A DNA stretch of 64,000 bases, taken from positions 1,426,001-1,490,000 of the forward strand of contig NW_026960612.1 in NCBI RefSeq assembly GCF_021018805.1, written 5' to 3'. The position numbers and the translations under genes were made by a program. Each line of letters opens with the position of its first letter. Position 1 is the stretch's first letter. This document shows positions 1-14,612 of this stretch, one piece after another. The DNA is from Prinia subflava (lineage: Eukaryota > Chordata > Aves > Passeriformes > Cisticolidae). Below the pieces are notes generated by a model that worked only from the letters and a program-made list of their open reading frames with translations, had not been told where the DNA came from and did not search any database.

Positions 1-1109
1 AACCATCTGAGAACAAGATAAATTTGTATATAGTCAGTGTTTCTCATGTTGGCAAAGACGACCAAAATTACTTTATTCCCCTTGAAATTTCAGTGCTTCT
101 GAAAATCACATCCATAGAGAGCTGTAGTTAGACACTGACAAAGAATCCTTGCTTTTAGTTAAATTGTAAGTATTTCTGGATACTGATTACAGTTATTTTA
201 ATTATTTCCTCTAAGTACAATACTACTGGCTCACACTGGAGCTTTTCAAAATACATCTCTCTACCTAGGACAAATTGTATGTGCTGATCAGTGAACTCAT
301 GTGATTTGGAGATGCTGTAGTTAACAGGGATTAGTGTTTCTATGAGTTTAAAGATTTAGCTGTCATCTTTCATTTACTTCTAAATCTCACTTTTCTTCTT
401 TTTATCCTGAAGGTATTACAGAAGGAGTTTCTTGCTAAATTTATCTTGGAGTTACAAAACTGAGAAAAGAAAATTAAAGAAGACCCATAGTTCCCATAAA
501 AGGTGTAGAGATTATTCAAGCTTTATTGGGAGGGAAAAAAGGCAAGAGAAGAATAAAGCAGATAAATAATTCTACCACGTAGATCAAGAGGACATCCCAT
601 CTTAGAGGATATTGTGTAGAGTGGAAAAATCATCCTGGTGCCTGTGGGGTGGTGGGTATGACTTGCTGGAGCTCCCTGTTGAACAGTCATGCTTATTTGT
701 TCCCTGTTGCCCCACCTTTAAAACTCAGCAAATCCCTTCCTGTCACACTATCAAGGGGATCTGCTCCTGCTCTTTGAGCAAGATGACAGCAATGCTCAAA
801 TGAGGAGCACGTGTGGTGCCATATAATGGAGCATGTTCTTCTATGACAGATTGCCTGATCTGAGTTGCCTGACAGTCCTTATTGTCTCTGCCTAGGGAAT
901 GATTGAGGTAGGACCCCTCTGGTCACATCATAAGGGATGTATCCTGCTGTAGACCCCATAAATATGATGGCCAGTGTGTATCAACCAATTATCCACTTTG
1001 ACTATAGCTTTGCCATGAAATTCAATATTTATGCTAATGCTGCATTAATATTATTATTTCCTCCTTTGAGAGAAAAATTGTAGTGTAAATTTACAAACAC
1101 AAAATAAAA
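1..1109. other. No recognisable feature
   Basis: AT-rich, non-repetitive-looking DNA. Open frames are short, without start context or family resemblance. I see no LTR ends, LINE motifs or exon-like sequence. Confidence 0.5.
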
Positions 1110-1114
1110 ATCAT

Positions 1115-1300
1115 TGCAAGAAACCAACCCCTGTGGAATGCCACTCGTCACTGCTCTCCACTTGGACCTTGAGCCACTGATTACAACTGCCATACAGCCA
1201 ATTTCTTATCCATTGGGTGGTCCATCTGTTAAATCCATGTGTCTCCAGTTTAGTGACAAGCATGTCATAGTGGACCAGGGACAAAATTTTAACATCTACT
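1115..1300 (-). repeat. Diverged CR1 LINE fragment, antisense
   Basis: The plus strand reads like the reverse complement of the CR1 ORF2 reverse-transcriptase region: an AACCCCTGTGGAATGCCACT-type block followed by TTGGACCTTGAGCCACTGAT. These are familiar antisense CR1 blocks in bird genomes. The copy is heavily mutated, truncated at both ends and has no target-site duplication I can find. It is a dead fragment; identification is by pattern memory only. Confidence 0.5.
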
Positions 1301-4300
1301 TAACATCTGAGGTAGTAATTCCCTAACGTGAGGAACTGGAACTTTCTAGAGCTGGTTACAGGTAATGCAAATACCACAAGGCACCATGAAGCATAGTAGA
1401 TGGACCCAAGTTTCTCAGATAGAGAAGGAAGGGGTTTCTTCTTCAGAGAGAAGACTTGTTGTGGAAGGATTCTATTTCAGTTTGTATTAGCTTTTCTACT
1501 GCCCTATGAAGTACTGATTCAGTGAGTATGGTGTTGTCTGTGAGGATTGGTCACCAGTATTAATTCCTGTCATTTTTTTCTCAGTGTCTGAAATTAAAGT
1601 AATTTTTAAGTGTTCTGCTGGGTGACAATTGCTATAATCACTTGTTCTTCTGTGTTTCAAAGTTAGTGTATCTGTGTTTTCCTCCTGATATTTTCATACT
1701 TCCCAAGGGGTCTTTTAAAGTGCTTCTCAGAGGTTATCTAATTGTCTCCATGTCATAATCCCCCAAACCATTTAGCTAGCTTTTAACACTTCCATATGTA
1801 GCCTTGCCTGTAAAATAACTGAACAGAAATCCAATACTACTTCCCACTTATGCAAAGTTTGTTTCTCATTAGAGCATTTCAAAAAGACATCTATTATGGT
1901 AATAATTTTAGCTATTCATATCAACTTACTCTCAAAATTTGTGCTTCACCTCTTTCAAAGGCTTGCTGAAACATTTCTTCTAACCCTCCTCCAACTCTCA
2001 TCTTTACTCCTTTTGATTTCTTTATAGTTATTTTTTTTTTTTACCTTGAAAATCTTGACTGGTTTTGCCTTCTCATTTAGTTTCTTCCTCCTCTATTTCC
2101 AATACAGATTATTCTTTGTCCTTGGAGCTTTGAATGGTCCCATGTGAACACTCATCCATTGTTACTGCTGCTTTGCTGACATGAGTGTTGCAGTGTGCAA
2201 AACAGGAGAGTCAGCAATGCTTGGACGTTGATTATGAGAAGACCTTCCCCCTGCTACTTAAAACCTCCCTTGCAAACACTGGAGGGGAAACACATGGTGG
2301 AGCTGATATATTAATACACATACAATAGCACCAATTGCCCGCAGAGTAAAAAAACCCTGAACACCTAACTTAAGAACAAAATTAATTTTAAAATGTAGGT
2401 CATATGCTAATACGGCTCCAGTGTAACCTGTGTAGCACCACCAAGCATAACACAGGAATTGATGGTGCCTTGCTTCTCTTGCTTGTTCTTTTTGCTGCTT
2501 TCTGCATGTTTACAACTTAATTAGCTGTCAGACTCAGTGGCCACATTAAAGAGAGGATTTTTTTATCTAATGATCAATACCAAAATGTTTTGCATAATTC
2601 TTATGGGTGGGTTGAGAATATTCCTCCTTCATTACTGGTGAGTGAAGAGAGAAAAGTAACGATTTCTCCCATGATCACAGTGATCCTGGTGTACAGGCTG
2701 TGTTATGCTGATGTCCCACTTGTCTAGTGCTCTGCAGCAGCTGTGCCCAGATGTCTTGGCCAGGGGGCCTGATGACCTCAGACCTACTAGCCAGTAGCTG
2801 GTTGGGCTTTATGGCTGCTTTCTGGGTGCTGTGAACAGACTTGAAGCATGTGCAGAATACGACTCGATTTACATGCCTTGAGTTGACCCAATAAAGCTGG
2901 ACATCTTCTTTCCTGCCTGCCCTGCACAGTTTCTCTCTGCCTGCTGGCTGACTATTCAGCTGCAATGGGATGGCTTTTCTACTGCTGTTGAGGTCCTGTC
3001 TTTATCACGCAGTTCAGACCTTTGCGAAGTTCAGGACATTTCGACAAAGGCAGTCACAGATTTAGAGCTGCACAATAAAAACTTATGAATGCTATATGCT
3101 GCCTTGGGTTATTGGGCTGTTTACTGCATAATGATATTGTTTAATTCAATACAGAGGGATGGAGAGAAATAGGTGATAGAAAAGATGCAATAAGGGGCAA
3201 TGCCAAAAGAAGAAAGAGGCAGAGCTCCTCAAGAACAAGCAAGAAAATGCAGGAGTAGCATTTGAGAAAAAAAGCCCAGCATCTCCAGACACGGGGATGG
3301 CTGGCTCTTTGAACCGCTGGAGCACCTATCTGGAAAAAGACTGAATATCAGTGTCTGAGCAAACTGAGCTTGCCTACAGTAGTGTCTGCAGGAAACGAGC
3401 ATGTAGGCAGATAGTGAACAAATCAGCTCTGGCAGGCTGGGTGTACTTCACAGTGTGCATTAAAAATGGGTATTCAGAGATGCCAATTAATACTGTAGGA
3501 GTTTATTTTTGTCCTGTTTGGCTGTTTAAAAAAATACTTGTAAAAGGATGTTTTCTTCTAAGGCCATTTTAAAACATTGTCATTTTGTATCAAAAGGCTT
3601 AAGAAAATCTAAGTCAAGCAAAACATTGTTTCAGGCAAGTAAATTGGTTTTTCCTTGCCTTTGCTTTTCACTTCAATAATAAAAAATGAGAGGATTTATG
3701 CAGAGCAAGGTGTCTTGGATCTTCCAGCAAACAATGAGTCTGTACAGCTGTTAATAGTCTATTTAGTACTTTAGAAGCTGCCTCCTCAAAAAGCTACCAC
3801 AGATTTTGTTTTAAAAAGACTGTCAGACTGATCACTGGCTAGGTGTGGTCTGACTTTGATGGAAGAGCTGGGACCTGGACCCTGGTAAATGAGAGCAGAG
3901 GCTTTAATGAGTACTTTCAGCCAGTACAGCAAGTGCATCAGAATAACTCATGTTCCCCCACATTGCCAGCACTGGGCTGCAGGCTGCTTGGCTACCTGAT
4001 ATCCCAGGAGCTATGGCCTCTGCTGTGCACATAAAAGTTGGATTTCTTGGCAGACCTGTAGCAGCCCACCTTTATCTCCACATGTTCGGAGCTGGAGTAG
4101 TTTGATATTACTGCTGGTGTGTCATAGCTGGCACAGCTGTGCTGATGTAGGCACTGCTGAAAGCAGCAGAATTGAGAAATATTTCCCTGATCAGATATAA
4201 GCAAGACCCTTGGAATAAGAGCAGAGAGTGGTGTAGCTTCCCACAGTTACAACTTTCATTTAGAGGCAGGGCTCCTTAAATTTTGTGATTCAAGGGCCGA

Positions 4301-7300
4301 TAACCATTTTGTTGGGCTGTTCCTAGTAAAGGTGAGCATGTGGCTCCTGGCATAGAGCATGTGAGCAGTGTTGAGAGTTCTAGTATTTTATTTTTGCTAC
4401 TACAAAAAGCAGTTGTTGCTCTTAATTTGTGAAAGTGGCTGGAGAAAGAGGCTTTGAGAAATGGCTTAGGTGCTGTGCACCCAAATTGCCACCCTTCTGA
4501 ACGAGCTACTGCCCATTTAAATGACTGCTCAATTATGGTGGTGCCAGCTTGTCCTGTGTTCGTAACAGTGTGCCAGCATTTTTACAATAAACCTTCATTA
4601 TCTGAATTTTATATTTGTCCATAAAATCTTGCTCTAGGCAGGTATGTGATGTATAAGATAAGAGGAAGGAAAAATGCAAATACGCATTACAAGCTGAGTT
4701 ATATATAATTGGGCATCATGATTTTGAAGAAAGTATTGTGGCTTGACCGTACCTAGTGGACTGGAAATAAATATATGCCTGCTGTTGAGAAGAACTGGGA
4801 CCCTTGTTCTCCTGAATGAGTAGGAAACTGAGGGTCTTTCACCTTGCTGATGACTGGGGAATGGGGTGGTGTGATGCTCACATTGGCTGCCCTGGACAGA
4901 AGGGCAGCTGGCAGTAGCACCCTGCATACTTTGGTGTATTAGCCCTCAGCTGAACTGTGCTTGCCACATCTGCTGTGATACAGCCTTCTGACCAAGTCAT
5001 TTCACGTCTCTACTGCATTGCCATGCCCTCAACTCTTGCCTGAGATGACATGACACATTTTCCACCCCCTTTAGCTTCTTTTGTCTTTTCCTTCTGCTTT
5101 TATTATTTGTTTTTGTCTTTGGTTTTCTTTTTCCAAAGTAGGCAAAAAAAGAATTGTTTTATGATGTTTCTCAGCATCACAAGAACTCACAAATTAAATA
5201 TTCAACAAACCAGAGTTACCAATTCCCACACACCTCTGTGTTTCTCTATAGTTCTCTCTTTCTTAGAGGCAGGGCTTTATGTGCTCACTCAAGAGAAAGA
5301 AGTAATTCAGAACAAGAAACTCTTTCCCTGGTTGTCATCTGCTTGACTCTCTTGCCTCTATCTCAGCTAAGTGCTTCTGTAGTCCCCTATACCCAGATTT
5401 GACTGGCTGACATCTGTTGAAGGGCCTGCTTGTTCACACCACTCGGCCTTCACAGCTATAAGCACAGCTAGTTTCTTCACTCTCTGCCGTTTTATTTATT
5501 TTTACAGACACAGCTGAATCATTCTGGTTTTTTCAGAGTTAAGGCTCCGACACTTTTTTCACTTCATACCCAATTGATTACTTTAGGCAATATTTGCTTT
5601 CAGCTGTGTCCTAGAAATACATCCACATGCTTCTTTCTGGCACCTAGTCTGGCCAGCACTGAGATTTGTGAGATGCAAATTTTGTAGAACTTTTCATGTT
5701 TCTTTGTTAAAGTCCATACAGGTAAACAAAGCGTGGCCTGCAAAAGCCATGGAAATTTTTAATTGCATAGGAATAGCACTGAACTTCGGTGGCTGGTGAC
5801 TTCTGTATTTTAAAACATACATCCTAAAGAATGTAAAGCAAAATGTCTTGCATGCCTTTTTCTTGATTTTAAAAAGCATGAAAAAAAGGAAAAAGAAAAA
5901 AAGTTGTATGTTTTGCGGGTTGAAAAAAACCCAAGCCACAAACAACAAAAATCTCCAAACAACATTATGAAAAACCCTCCTCAAAACCCCTAAATAAATC
6001 CCAAATAAAATGAAGAGGAACTCTTTGCTGTTAGTATAATACAAATGTTACTTTTGTGGTTAAAAAAGGATGTTTGTTGGGCCTAGATGGTCTAGTGCTT
6101 TGTAGAAGTGTGTGGGGCTATGTTTTGGATCTGTGAGCTCTTGGTCATCATATCAATTCTTTCTGCCTTTTGTTTTCTTCTGCTTCCTTGTTACAAGTGT
6201 TATATGCAACAAAGGCTATGATCTGGTTATTTTTAAAATTTATTTATTTAAGTAAAGCACAAAAACCACTCCCATTGGGGGCTCCCATGGGATTAAGATT
6301 GAATCATTTGTTAGGATCTGACCAATGATGCTGTTAGCCTGATCCAAAAAATTTACTATCTGGTACACTGTTGCAAGTCTAAGTGCTGGTGCTGGACAGG
6401 GAGGACTGTCTGGGTAGCAGTGTTACCAACAATGCTACATGAATGCAGTCCCAGGGGGACTGTGTCGAAAACACACAGTGGAATGAATTATAGCACATGA
6501 CTGAATGGAATGAGTTGGGTAAGCCTACTTTGATGGCAAAATGACTTCAAATGCAGGCCTTCTTTGTGCTCCAAAAGACTTCTGTACATCTGGTGTATAG
6601 GCTATGATTCACACCCATACCCTGCAGGGCCATTTGTCCAACTTGTTGCTTGGTGTGAGAGTGCTCCCTGCAAAGTTTCCTTTCAGGTGTCCTTGCAGTA
6701 TTGTGTGTTAGAGATTCATGAGGAAAATCCAGCGAGTGCTGCTTGAGATTTTCAAATGACAGGCAGATAGCTATTAGCATTAATCCTCTTTCTGTGTTCT
6801 CCAAAGGGCTCTTTGACAAGGGTGTGTGCAGGACAGGAAACACTTGACAGGATTCAGCTCCCACTCAAATCCCTACATTAAAAATGAAGAAAACAGAGAC
6901 CCTTTCCATCATCATCCCTGGCACTGCTGCAGACAGCCTGCCCTGAAAGGTAATCTCTCCACCAGGATAAGTGATGGGGGATGTTCTCCAGCATCTGCCT
7001 AAAAGGCCACCCAGTAGTTGTGTAGGTTTGAAGAGCAATAGGCACTGAAAATTTTGGTTAAGGCACAAGCCTACATCCAGGAGCCCCTGGAACAGCACTG
7101 AGATGAGCTCTGCGTGGGGTCATGTGAGCTCTGTGACACTCAGATCTCCCACTTTCCTTCTTCCCTTGCTTCTCTGTGATGGATGAGGTGCAGTGAGGAA
7201 GTGCTAAAAGAAGGGTGCCACTGCTAAAAAAAGGGTGATCCCCACTCAGTCAGCTGGGTCCCATCAAGTCCCACAGGGTCTACCCAGAGCTGTTGGCTCC

Positions 7301-8746
7301 CTGAGGAAAAGGGGAAGGGTCATCTTAGCTTGAGAGGCTCTGCACCTTTGGCCTGAGGGCAGTGTGGGTCAACGTTAGTTCTAGAGGACTGAATAGGTGC
7401 TGAGGTTTTGTAAGTGGCTTCTAAAGAAGCATAGTGAAGTTATGTATTTTCTTTAAAATAGATATTGCTTATAATCTCTACCTCTCATAGACAGAAAAGG
7501 GAAGTTGACCTAATGGTTTGGTTGTGGTGAAAATAACCAGTGTTGCATGTGTATAACTAAGTGTACTGTGGACATGAGCAGCTAGAGGAGTCTGATTGTA
7601 GTTCACCTTATGTCAGTGAAGCTACAAGTTATAAACAAAATCAGAATTTGTCTCACTATGACCTTTGAATCCACACTTCCTTGATCTATAGTTGTATCTG
7701 ATTTGCAGTTAGTGACTTTATAATTCCAGAATTTTCTGCTAAAACCCATCAGCCTTCCCCATGCAGATCTAAGCTTTTCTTTGGAAAGGAAATAATTTAG
7801 CTAATTTGCTGAATAAGTAGTGGTAGAGTTTTGTGGGTAAGCCTAAGGGAGAAGATTAAAATCACAAAACACATTTGAACATCAGCTAGCTGTATGAAAT
7901 ACAAGACAACGAAAGTCAAGACAATGACAACAGCAATTTAATAGTTTTCTTAAAAATCTGTAGCATTTTGCTACAAAACTGCATACTGATCAAGATTTTG
8001 AAACACCTGTGTGTATGGTGAGGCACTATAGCAAGTCCTATAGGAAGGTAATACAAGCAAAATAGCAACTGGAAGAGCACTAGTTTGTAGGAAGTCTGAC
8101 GATGCTCTCCCCTCCTTTGCTGTCTGATGATCAGTCTAATGCTGTCTAATAGTCTAGCTATTTCCACATGCGAACTCTTAATATTACATCACCTCAAGGA
8201 AATCTGCACTCAACATTTGCATTAAAGGATCACTTTTAAGCAAATTCTGGCATTAAACATGTACTAAATCTTGGCTTTCCAAAAGCTTCATTGTTGTCTG
8301 CTTCCAACTGCCTGACTGGCATTGAATCTCTCTTAGGACACTCAAAGTTGTTGAGCATAGTTTGTGGTTTCAGAAACAAAAATTTGGCTACAAAAGTGTC
8401 ACCAGACCATGTAACTGACTTGAGCAGGTTGCACCATGCCTTGCAGGAAACCCCAATCTGAGAAACAAGATTGGAAGAGACAAGAGAGTTCGGGTTCTCC
8501 AGGGGGAAGGAATATTGTGGGACCACCTTATTCCTTACACTGCACAGGATTTTTTTAAAAAACTAAGCTGAAACACTTTCTGGATAGAAGCAGCTATTTA
8601 CATTAATGTTACTTCATGAAAATCCAGTAAGTGGTTCTGACCCCAAAGTGATCATCAGTATAGGAACAAGGCTGAAGTTTAAAGATCAAACAGGCAGGTC
8701 CCAGGAGCATGAAGAGGCATCGTGTTTTCATTACATAGCTTTTGGA
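1301..8746. other. Long stretch without a supported feature
   Basis: No open frame exceeds about 120 codons, and none resembles a known protein or is bounded by convincing splice signals. Short T-rich and A-rich runs occur (for example about 2030-2042 and 5880-5900). An AATAAA-containing segment near 2890 could be an old LTR or 3' end, but no termini or duplications support this. Confidence 0.45.
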
Positions 8747-8752
8747 GTGTAC

Positions 8753-9283
8753 TGTGGAGTCCCTTGTGCCCTTAAAAGAGTTCCCAACTGCCTTGCCTTG
8801 GAAAAGTGAAGATTAAAGATACCCCTTGCACATGTTACAAAGGTTTTCCCCCATGGTTCTTTGCAAACATGGTGCAATCTGCTCCCTGGGTTTCCCAATA
8901 CCCATCACTCTCCCATGGTGTCCCCTTTCCCTGGTTCCTCATTGGCTGTGGGGCCTGGGGTCCAGTTTCTGTCTTCCCTATGGCCACTTGCCCCCTGCCC
9001 CTTGTACCACCCACGAACCTGAGACACTATATAACCGAGAAAACCACATGGTGCATTCTCTTTCGGCCCACGGATTTTCCTTCAGCACATGGAATAAACT
9101 TTGCTGGAACTAATCTGTGGCTGAGAGCCTTCTGCCTCTTGTTGCTTGAGCTAGCTGGTAATGTGTGTGGATGTGTGGCTTGATTGCCTTGCCTGAATTC
9201 TTCTCAAGCAGTTTCTCCACTGGAGAGGCTGACTGGGATTTAATTAGACTGCAGCTACACTCCAAAAAAGACACACTGTTACA
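8753..9283 (+). mobile_element. Solo LTR, ERVK-like, 531 bp
   Basis: The element begins TGTGGAGTCC and ends TGTTACA. It is flanked by a perfect 6-bp target-site duplication, gtgtac, at 8747-8752 and 9284-9289. Inside are a TATA box (TATATAA, 9028-9034) and a polyadenylation signal (AATAAA, 9093-9098) about 65 bp apart, the layout of U3, R and U5 on the plus strand. No internal region or second LTR adjoins it, so it is a solo LTR left by LTR-LTR recombination. A 6-bp duplication is typical of class II (alpha/beta-type) retroviruses. Confidence 0.87.
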
Positions 9284-9289
9284 GTGTAC

Positions 9290-12200
9290 TTCACAAACAG
9301 TGATGCAGTCTTATCACTGCAGATGGACACTACCTATTCGGGTTTACCTTGCTCATATTCATAGATCCTTCTGTGAAATATCTCGATCTCAGCCTCAAGG
9401 ATGCTACAAATATCAAAAGCAATTTGTTTGGGTGGTCTAGGAAAACTAGCCCCTCTAAGGAGAGAAATGAACTTCCTCTGCTTATAAAATTTAAAAGGTA
9501 AAGGAAATGGGGCTTTGAAGGGCTTCAAGTACAGCGTCTTTTGTATTTGGCCTGACTGGGGACAGGTGACTGACAAACTGGAGGCATTCTTCATGTTGTC
9601 CTAGTAGATAAGATTTGGATTTGCAATGTTTAGGCCTCTTAAAACATGAATTGCGGTCATGACCAAGATTTTTCTTGAAATTGCTAGCAATAACAATGCC
9701 TCTCCTTTGATAGGGTCTGTTTAAAGGACGATGATGAAAGGGGAAAAAAAGCGAAACACTCAGATGCTGTGCTTCTTAACACTTGCAGGTATCTCAAGAT
9801 TTATCACAAAAAAATCACAAGTAAAATAAAAAATAGCTACAAGACCTGGTTTCATTTAGGGATCTCAAAACCACTTCTCCCGCATGTGGTATTGCAATCT
9901 CTGTGTTCAAAGCAAGGCAAGCTCTTAAATCAGAATTGTTCATAGATAATGTGGCCACTCTCTAGCCCTCGTGAAATTCAAGGCTCATGGCATCACACTT
10001 TATAACAAGGGAGGACTGAAACCTTTCTTAGTTGGGAGGTCCTTTATAGAATCTTTTAATTACAGAAAAGGCCATAAAACTTTAGGTGCGGGACTTAAAA
10101 CAATTTTGCGCTACTATTGTATTATATTCTAACCTGCAGTCAAAATGAGACAGGTATACTTCATCTGCCCGTGACAGTGAAGCTGAGAGAAAGCATAGTC
10201 ATGTTGTTCCTCTCAGGATGACAGTATGGGGACAAATCTCACTATTCCTCACCCTGGCCCTGTTGCATTGGCTACTGAACTATAGGATCTGCTGTGCTTA
10301 GCTAAATGATGCTTATAGTTAACTGCTGATGCGGATAGGAATCTCTTTGGTGTTTTACCTAAGTTCTTTTGGTACTTATTGTGGTTTACACTGCCAAGAT
10401 TCAGAGTGTGTGCAAGTGGCACTTTGTAACTGAAAGGTGTTTTCCATTTGTATTTCCATTTTGTTCATAGCCCTTGAATTAAGTCACTATGGAAAAATGC
10501 CAAATAATACGCCCTTTTTTGGCAAATAAATGTAAAAACCTTGATGCCTCAAGCATATTACATGCTTTGCAGGAAATTCCCAGCCTCTTACAACAGAGAC
10601 AGCCATGCACCATATTGGGTCTTCAGAGCAGATCAAAATTGCTGTTACTTGCAGAGTTATGGAGCTGAATGTCAGAACTTGCCTCTTTGAGCACCATTTA
10701 CATGCACCCCTTTCTAGGGGCCGGGTATCCAAGATGAATTCTGTGGCCACTGTTTGTCTTTAAGGGGCATCATTAAATGAACCAAATATCCACGACAATT
10801 TCAGAAAGCTAAGAAGAAAAATAGCATGTATTTGTCAGTTATCTCAAACTGGAGACCCCAAGCATAGAGCATGTTACCAAGGTACTAGTACATATTTCAC
10901 TAGTAATAAGAGAACTCTTTGAACTGGAATACTTGAATGTGTTTGGAGTGAATAGGTAACTTCCATCTCACAGCAAGGAATTTAGGACTTGGACACCCTG
11001 TTATACAAGAATTATTTGATCTATATCTATACAGCATATGCTGATAAGCCTGACTGCATTTTGATGAAAAATGCCCTATGTGGGATCAGACTGTGTAAAG
11101 CAGAACTGCCCAAGACAAAGGGCTGAGCCTAGAAGACATTATTGATAAAGTCACTTGTGCTGCAACAGAAGGATGTAAATTACCCAATCCGTGTTCTCTT
11201 TTCATATCAACTTCTACTGCTTGTTTTTGGCATGACAGTAAAAAATTTTGGGAAAGTGGACTCCCATACTGAGGCAGTTTAACCCACATCAAGGACTTAG
11301 CAGTTTGCGTATGCCCAATCTCACAAGACATTGCTTGTCTCAATTCTCTTCTCCTGATTTCCTGGGTATTACAGTCCGAAGGGTGGATTTCTCCCTAGGG
11401 AGACATGAGGCCTTTGTGATGTACCAGGACTGACCTCTTTTACACAGGCTTCAAACAAAATTAGAGTCTATGTCTGAACAACTCTGATTTTTGGGGAAAA
11501 ATATTCAGAGCCAAATCTGGACTTTGCAACTCAAGACCTTAGGACAGCTTAAAACAATGGTTGTATTTGCACTGTGACTCATGCTTGGAGTGTGGGTGGA
11601 TGACTCCCTAAGTGTGACTGAAGAGCAAAGTAAAGCCAGGGGCAGGGCACCTAACCTCATCCATGCATTTCATTCCCAAAGAGCAAAATCCTGTTCAGAA
11701 GCTCAGTTAAGCTGATAACAAGGGACCAGTGGGCTTTAACTCCTGCCACAGCTGCAGACCCCACTGCATATTGCTCTGGACCAGTGAGGCTCATCCCTGA
11801 ATGTCACCTCTGTTTAACACCAGGGAAAAAAATTGGATAAAGCTGATCAAAGGGAAAACTTAAATTGCACATTCCACAAATCTCTCAAAACTAACTTCTG
11901 TAATTTTTGTATTGCTCTTATGCCCTCTTAAGTTACTAGACTAAGATTTTATTGCATTATGGGTAAAACACGTCTGGACGCTGCAGAATGTATTTTTTCC
12001 CCCAATCAAACATTTTGTTCAAGATGGAATGAACTAATTTTGCTCTTCCTGTTCACTTGAACCTTATTTCATGTGGATGGGCACAGAGGTAGCACATGGT
12101 AATGCAGGAATGTAACTTACTTCCTCCTCTTTAGAATCTCAATGCTTTTATTGTGTTTGTGGATTACAATTCCTTGCTTCAGTTTATTTTTCCCTGCTGC

Positions 12201-13098
12201 AACTCTTTGAAGACCCTGGTAAAATTTGGACATCTTGTAGTTTCTGTAATGTAATACATAATTTCATCAGATAAATGTGGACATCCTATAGAACCTAATG
12301 ATGTAAAGGAAGGCAGCTGTGAAAGAGCTGCCAAGTCTAGTATGTGAATATTAGTAGTTTAATGACAGAGTTTGTGGTGGCAACCCTTTATGAGAGGCCT
12401 GTGTCACTTAGACACCAAACCTCCTGACTCTGACAGTAATTAACTTTGACTTCAGCAGAACCAGGACTTATAGTTTCATAAAGGAGTTAAGAACTGAGTT
12501 ACTGATATATATCCATATGATCAGAAACTTACACTTATAGCTCAAAGACTTAACTGTACAATGTGGGAAAAATGCTCAGGAAGGCTGTGAAAAACCTTTC
12601 CCTCCCCTTTTATTCTCATTTATTTGATAGCCTGTGGAATACTGTCTCTCAGTTGTCCATCTAGGAATGCCTTAAAGTTTGAGCCTTCTTCTTAGATTTA
12701 AAATTTGCAAAGCATTGTATGGCTCCAAAGTCAGATTTCACTGTTACTTAATATTTGTGTGGAGCCATAGGTGATTTGTATGGCCTCTGGCCCAAAGACA
12801 CTGCAATCTAAATGAAAACTCTATGATACAAGGTTCTTAGAGAGATAACAGCAAGCAAGGAAATTTAGGAGGAATCTACTGGACAGGTTTATGGACTGTT
12901 TGGGATACACCCTTACACAGTACATCAAAACCAGCATTTTTTAAAGTAGGGCAGTGATTAGCTGGCTATTATGTAGAACAGCGTTGTGGGTTATGGAGCT
13001 ATAGGAAATAGTCTAAGGAAGGGGTTGCATGAAGCCTGTGGGAGCAGATCCATAATAATCAGACTGTGTGCTGCAGAAATAAATATCCTATTTGACTA
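9290..13098. other. No supported feature
   Basis: Non-repetitive-looking sequence. The longest open frames are below 90 codons and unlike any protein I know. No LTR ends or CR1 blocks are visible. Confidence 0.45.
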
Positions 13099-13104
13099 GA
13101 AAGC

Positions 13105-13804
13105 TGTTGCAGTGTGCTTTTATGGTTTATCCCTGAACCCATGGTCCTTCCCCTGGGTTTCTCCTCCAAGTTGTGTCAGTCCTTCCTCCTCTCCCCCACT
13201 CAGACCCCTGCCAATCTCCAGAGCCCTGTCTGTCACCAAAAAAAAGGACCTTCCCCTTATCCTGGAGAAATTCCAAAGGAGCGTCAAGTGAATGGCTGAT
13301 TTAAAAGATGCCCTTCACCTTTTGGAGAGTATTGGCTGTCCAGGTGTCCTTCTTCCCTTGAGACCCCGCCCCTTACCTACCTGATTGGTGAGTTCCCTGC
13401 ACCTTCCCATCTCCCCTCCCCCCGATAAAACCTAGGGGGAGCGCGTGGCTCGGGAGGTTCTGGCGGGGCTGTTGCTGAATTCAGAAGCCTGTAAGCTACA
13501 ATAAACCTCTGGATTGAAACCCTCCCACCAGAACTGACTCTCTTCTTTGCCATTAGTCCAAAAGCTTCTCCAACAGAGGATCCCTGAAGAAGAGCTATCC
13601 TCTGCAAAAGGCAGTTCTCACTGGCTCCAGAGCTCTGGGCAAGTCCAGGCTTGTCCTCATGTGCTCGATCCCACCGCTTGCAGCACCTGGCTAGCTAAAG
13701 GTATCTTTGTAGGTAATACTGCAACAGCTGCCTTTAGGGCTCAGCTGGTGGGTCTTTGAGCAAGCCCGGACTGGTTCCGTCCTGTCCTATTGGTAACACC
13801 AACA
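13105..13804 (+). mobile_element. Solo LTR, ERVK-like, 700 bp
   Basis: Starts TGTTGCAGTG and ends ACACCAACA, giving a TGTTG/CAACA terminal inverted repeat. A perfect 6-bp target-site duplication, gaaagc, lies at 13099-13104 and 13805-13810. A TATA-like box (GATAAAA, 13424-13430) precedes AATAAA (13500-13505) by about 75 bp, so transcription would run on the plus strand. The U3 is C-rich on the plus strand and carries short pyrimidine runs. No internal retroviral sequence adjoins it. Confidence 0.9.
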
Positions 13805-13872
13805 GAAAGCTTAAGATTTTTTTTTTTTCCTGTACTGAAGTGGGCAGTGCACTGCTCAGAAGCATTTGAATC

Positions 13873-14612
13873 TGTTATAAATATAAGCCTATTTTAATTA
13901 ATAAAATAATTTTTATTAATTAAAGAAATTACAGAACAAAATTTAGGCAAACCAGCAATCGAAAGTGTAGTGACGATAACCTGGGATCGGCACTGGGTGA
14001 ACCTTTGGACACAGCCTCTAGCACACTGAGTCCCTCCCCTGTTCACAAAAATCAGCCCGTTCCAGGGTCCCCTTAAATGCACTTTATTTTGCCCGCGGCC
14101 CCCAAAGTTCTTTATTCTATTCTGCTGCCTGTCTTCTGAATAGACTTTCCATGGAAAGATGAATAATAACTTTGGGTTTTCAAGTCTGCAGAATAGATTT
14201 TCAGGGGAGAAATTAATAATAATTTTGGTTATTCAGAGTGTCTGAATAGGGAGTCGAGAGGGTGAATAGAGGTGGGTCTGCTCTGATATTGCTGTCGAGA
14301 TTTCTGCCGAGATTGGTATCTTTCTTGATTGTTAGGCATTTGACAGTTCCCTTGCCTAGAAAGAATCAGTCCACCCTCCTTTCTTGTGGTTAATGGTGGT
14401 GCTTCTCGCTTCTCCAGCTCCACCTTGAATTTCCTGGCTGCGGCTTTTGTTCATCCTGAAACGTAATTGCTACAAGCCTGGGCTTACTGGTTTCATTGCA
14501 ACAAGCCCGGGCTTGTTCTGTTATATTTATTTTTATATACCTGTAACCTTATAACACAAACAATCCCGTTTTAGAACTTTATAACACAAATTATCTCATG
14601 GCATTTATTACA
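13873..14612 (-). mobile_element. Solo LTR M1 (minus strand), 740 bp
   Basis: On the plus strand it begins TGTTATAAAT and ends ATTTATTACA, so the element reads TGTAATAAAT...TTTATAACA on the minus strand. A 4-bp duplication, aatc, flanks it (13869-13872 and 14613-14616). Its R/U5 end resembles those of M2 and M3, with repeated TTAATTAATAAAA-like blocks and a conserved stretch around the CTGGGTGAACC motif. Duplications of 4 bp suit class I (gamma/epsilon-like) ERVs. Minus-strand open frames inside it are short. Confidence 0.83.
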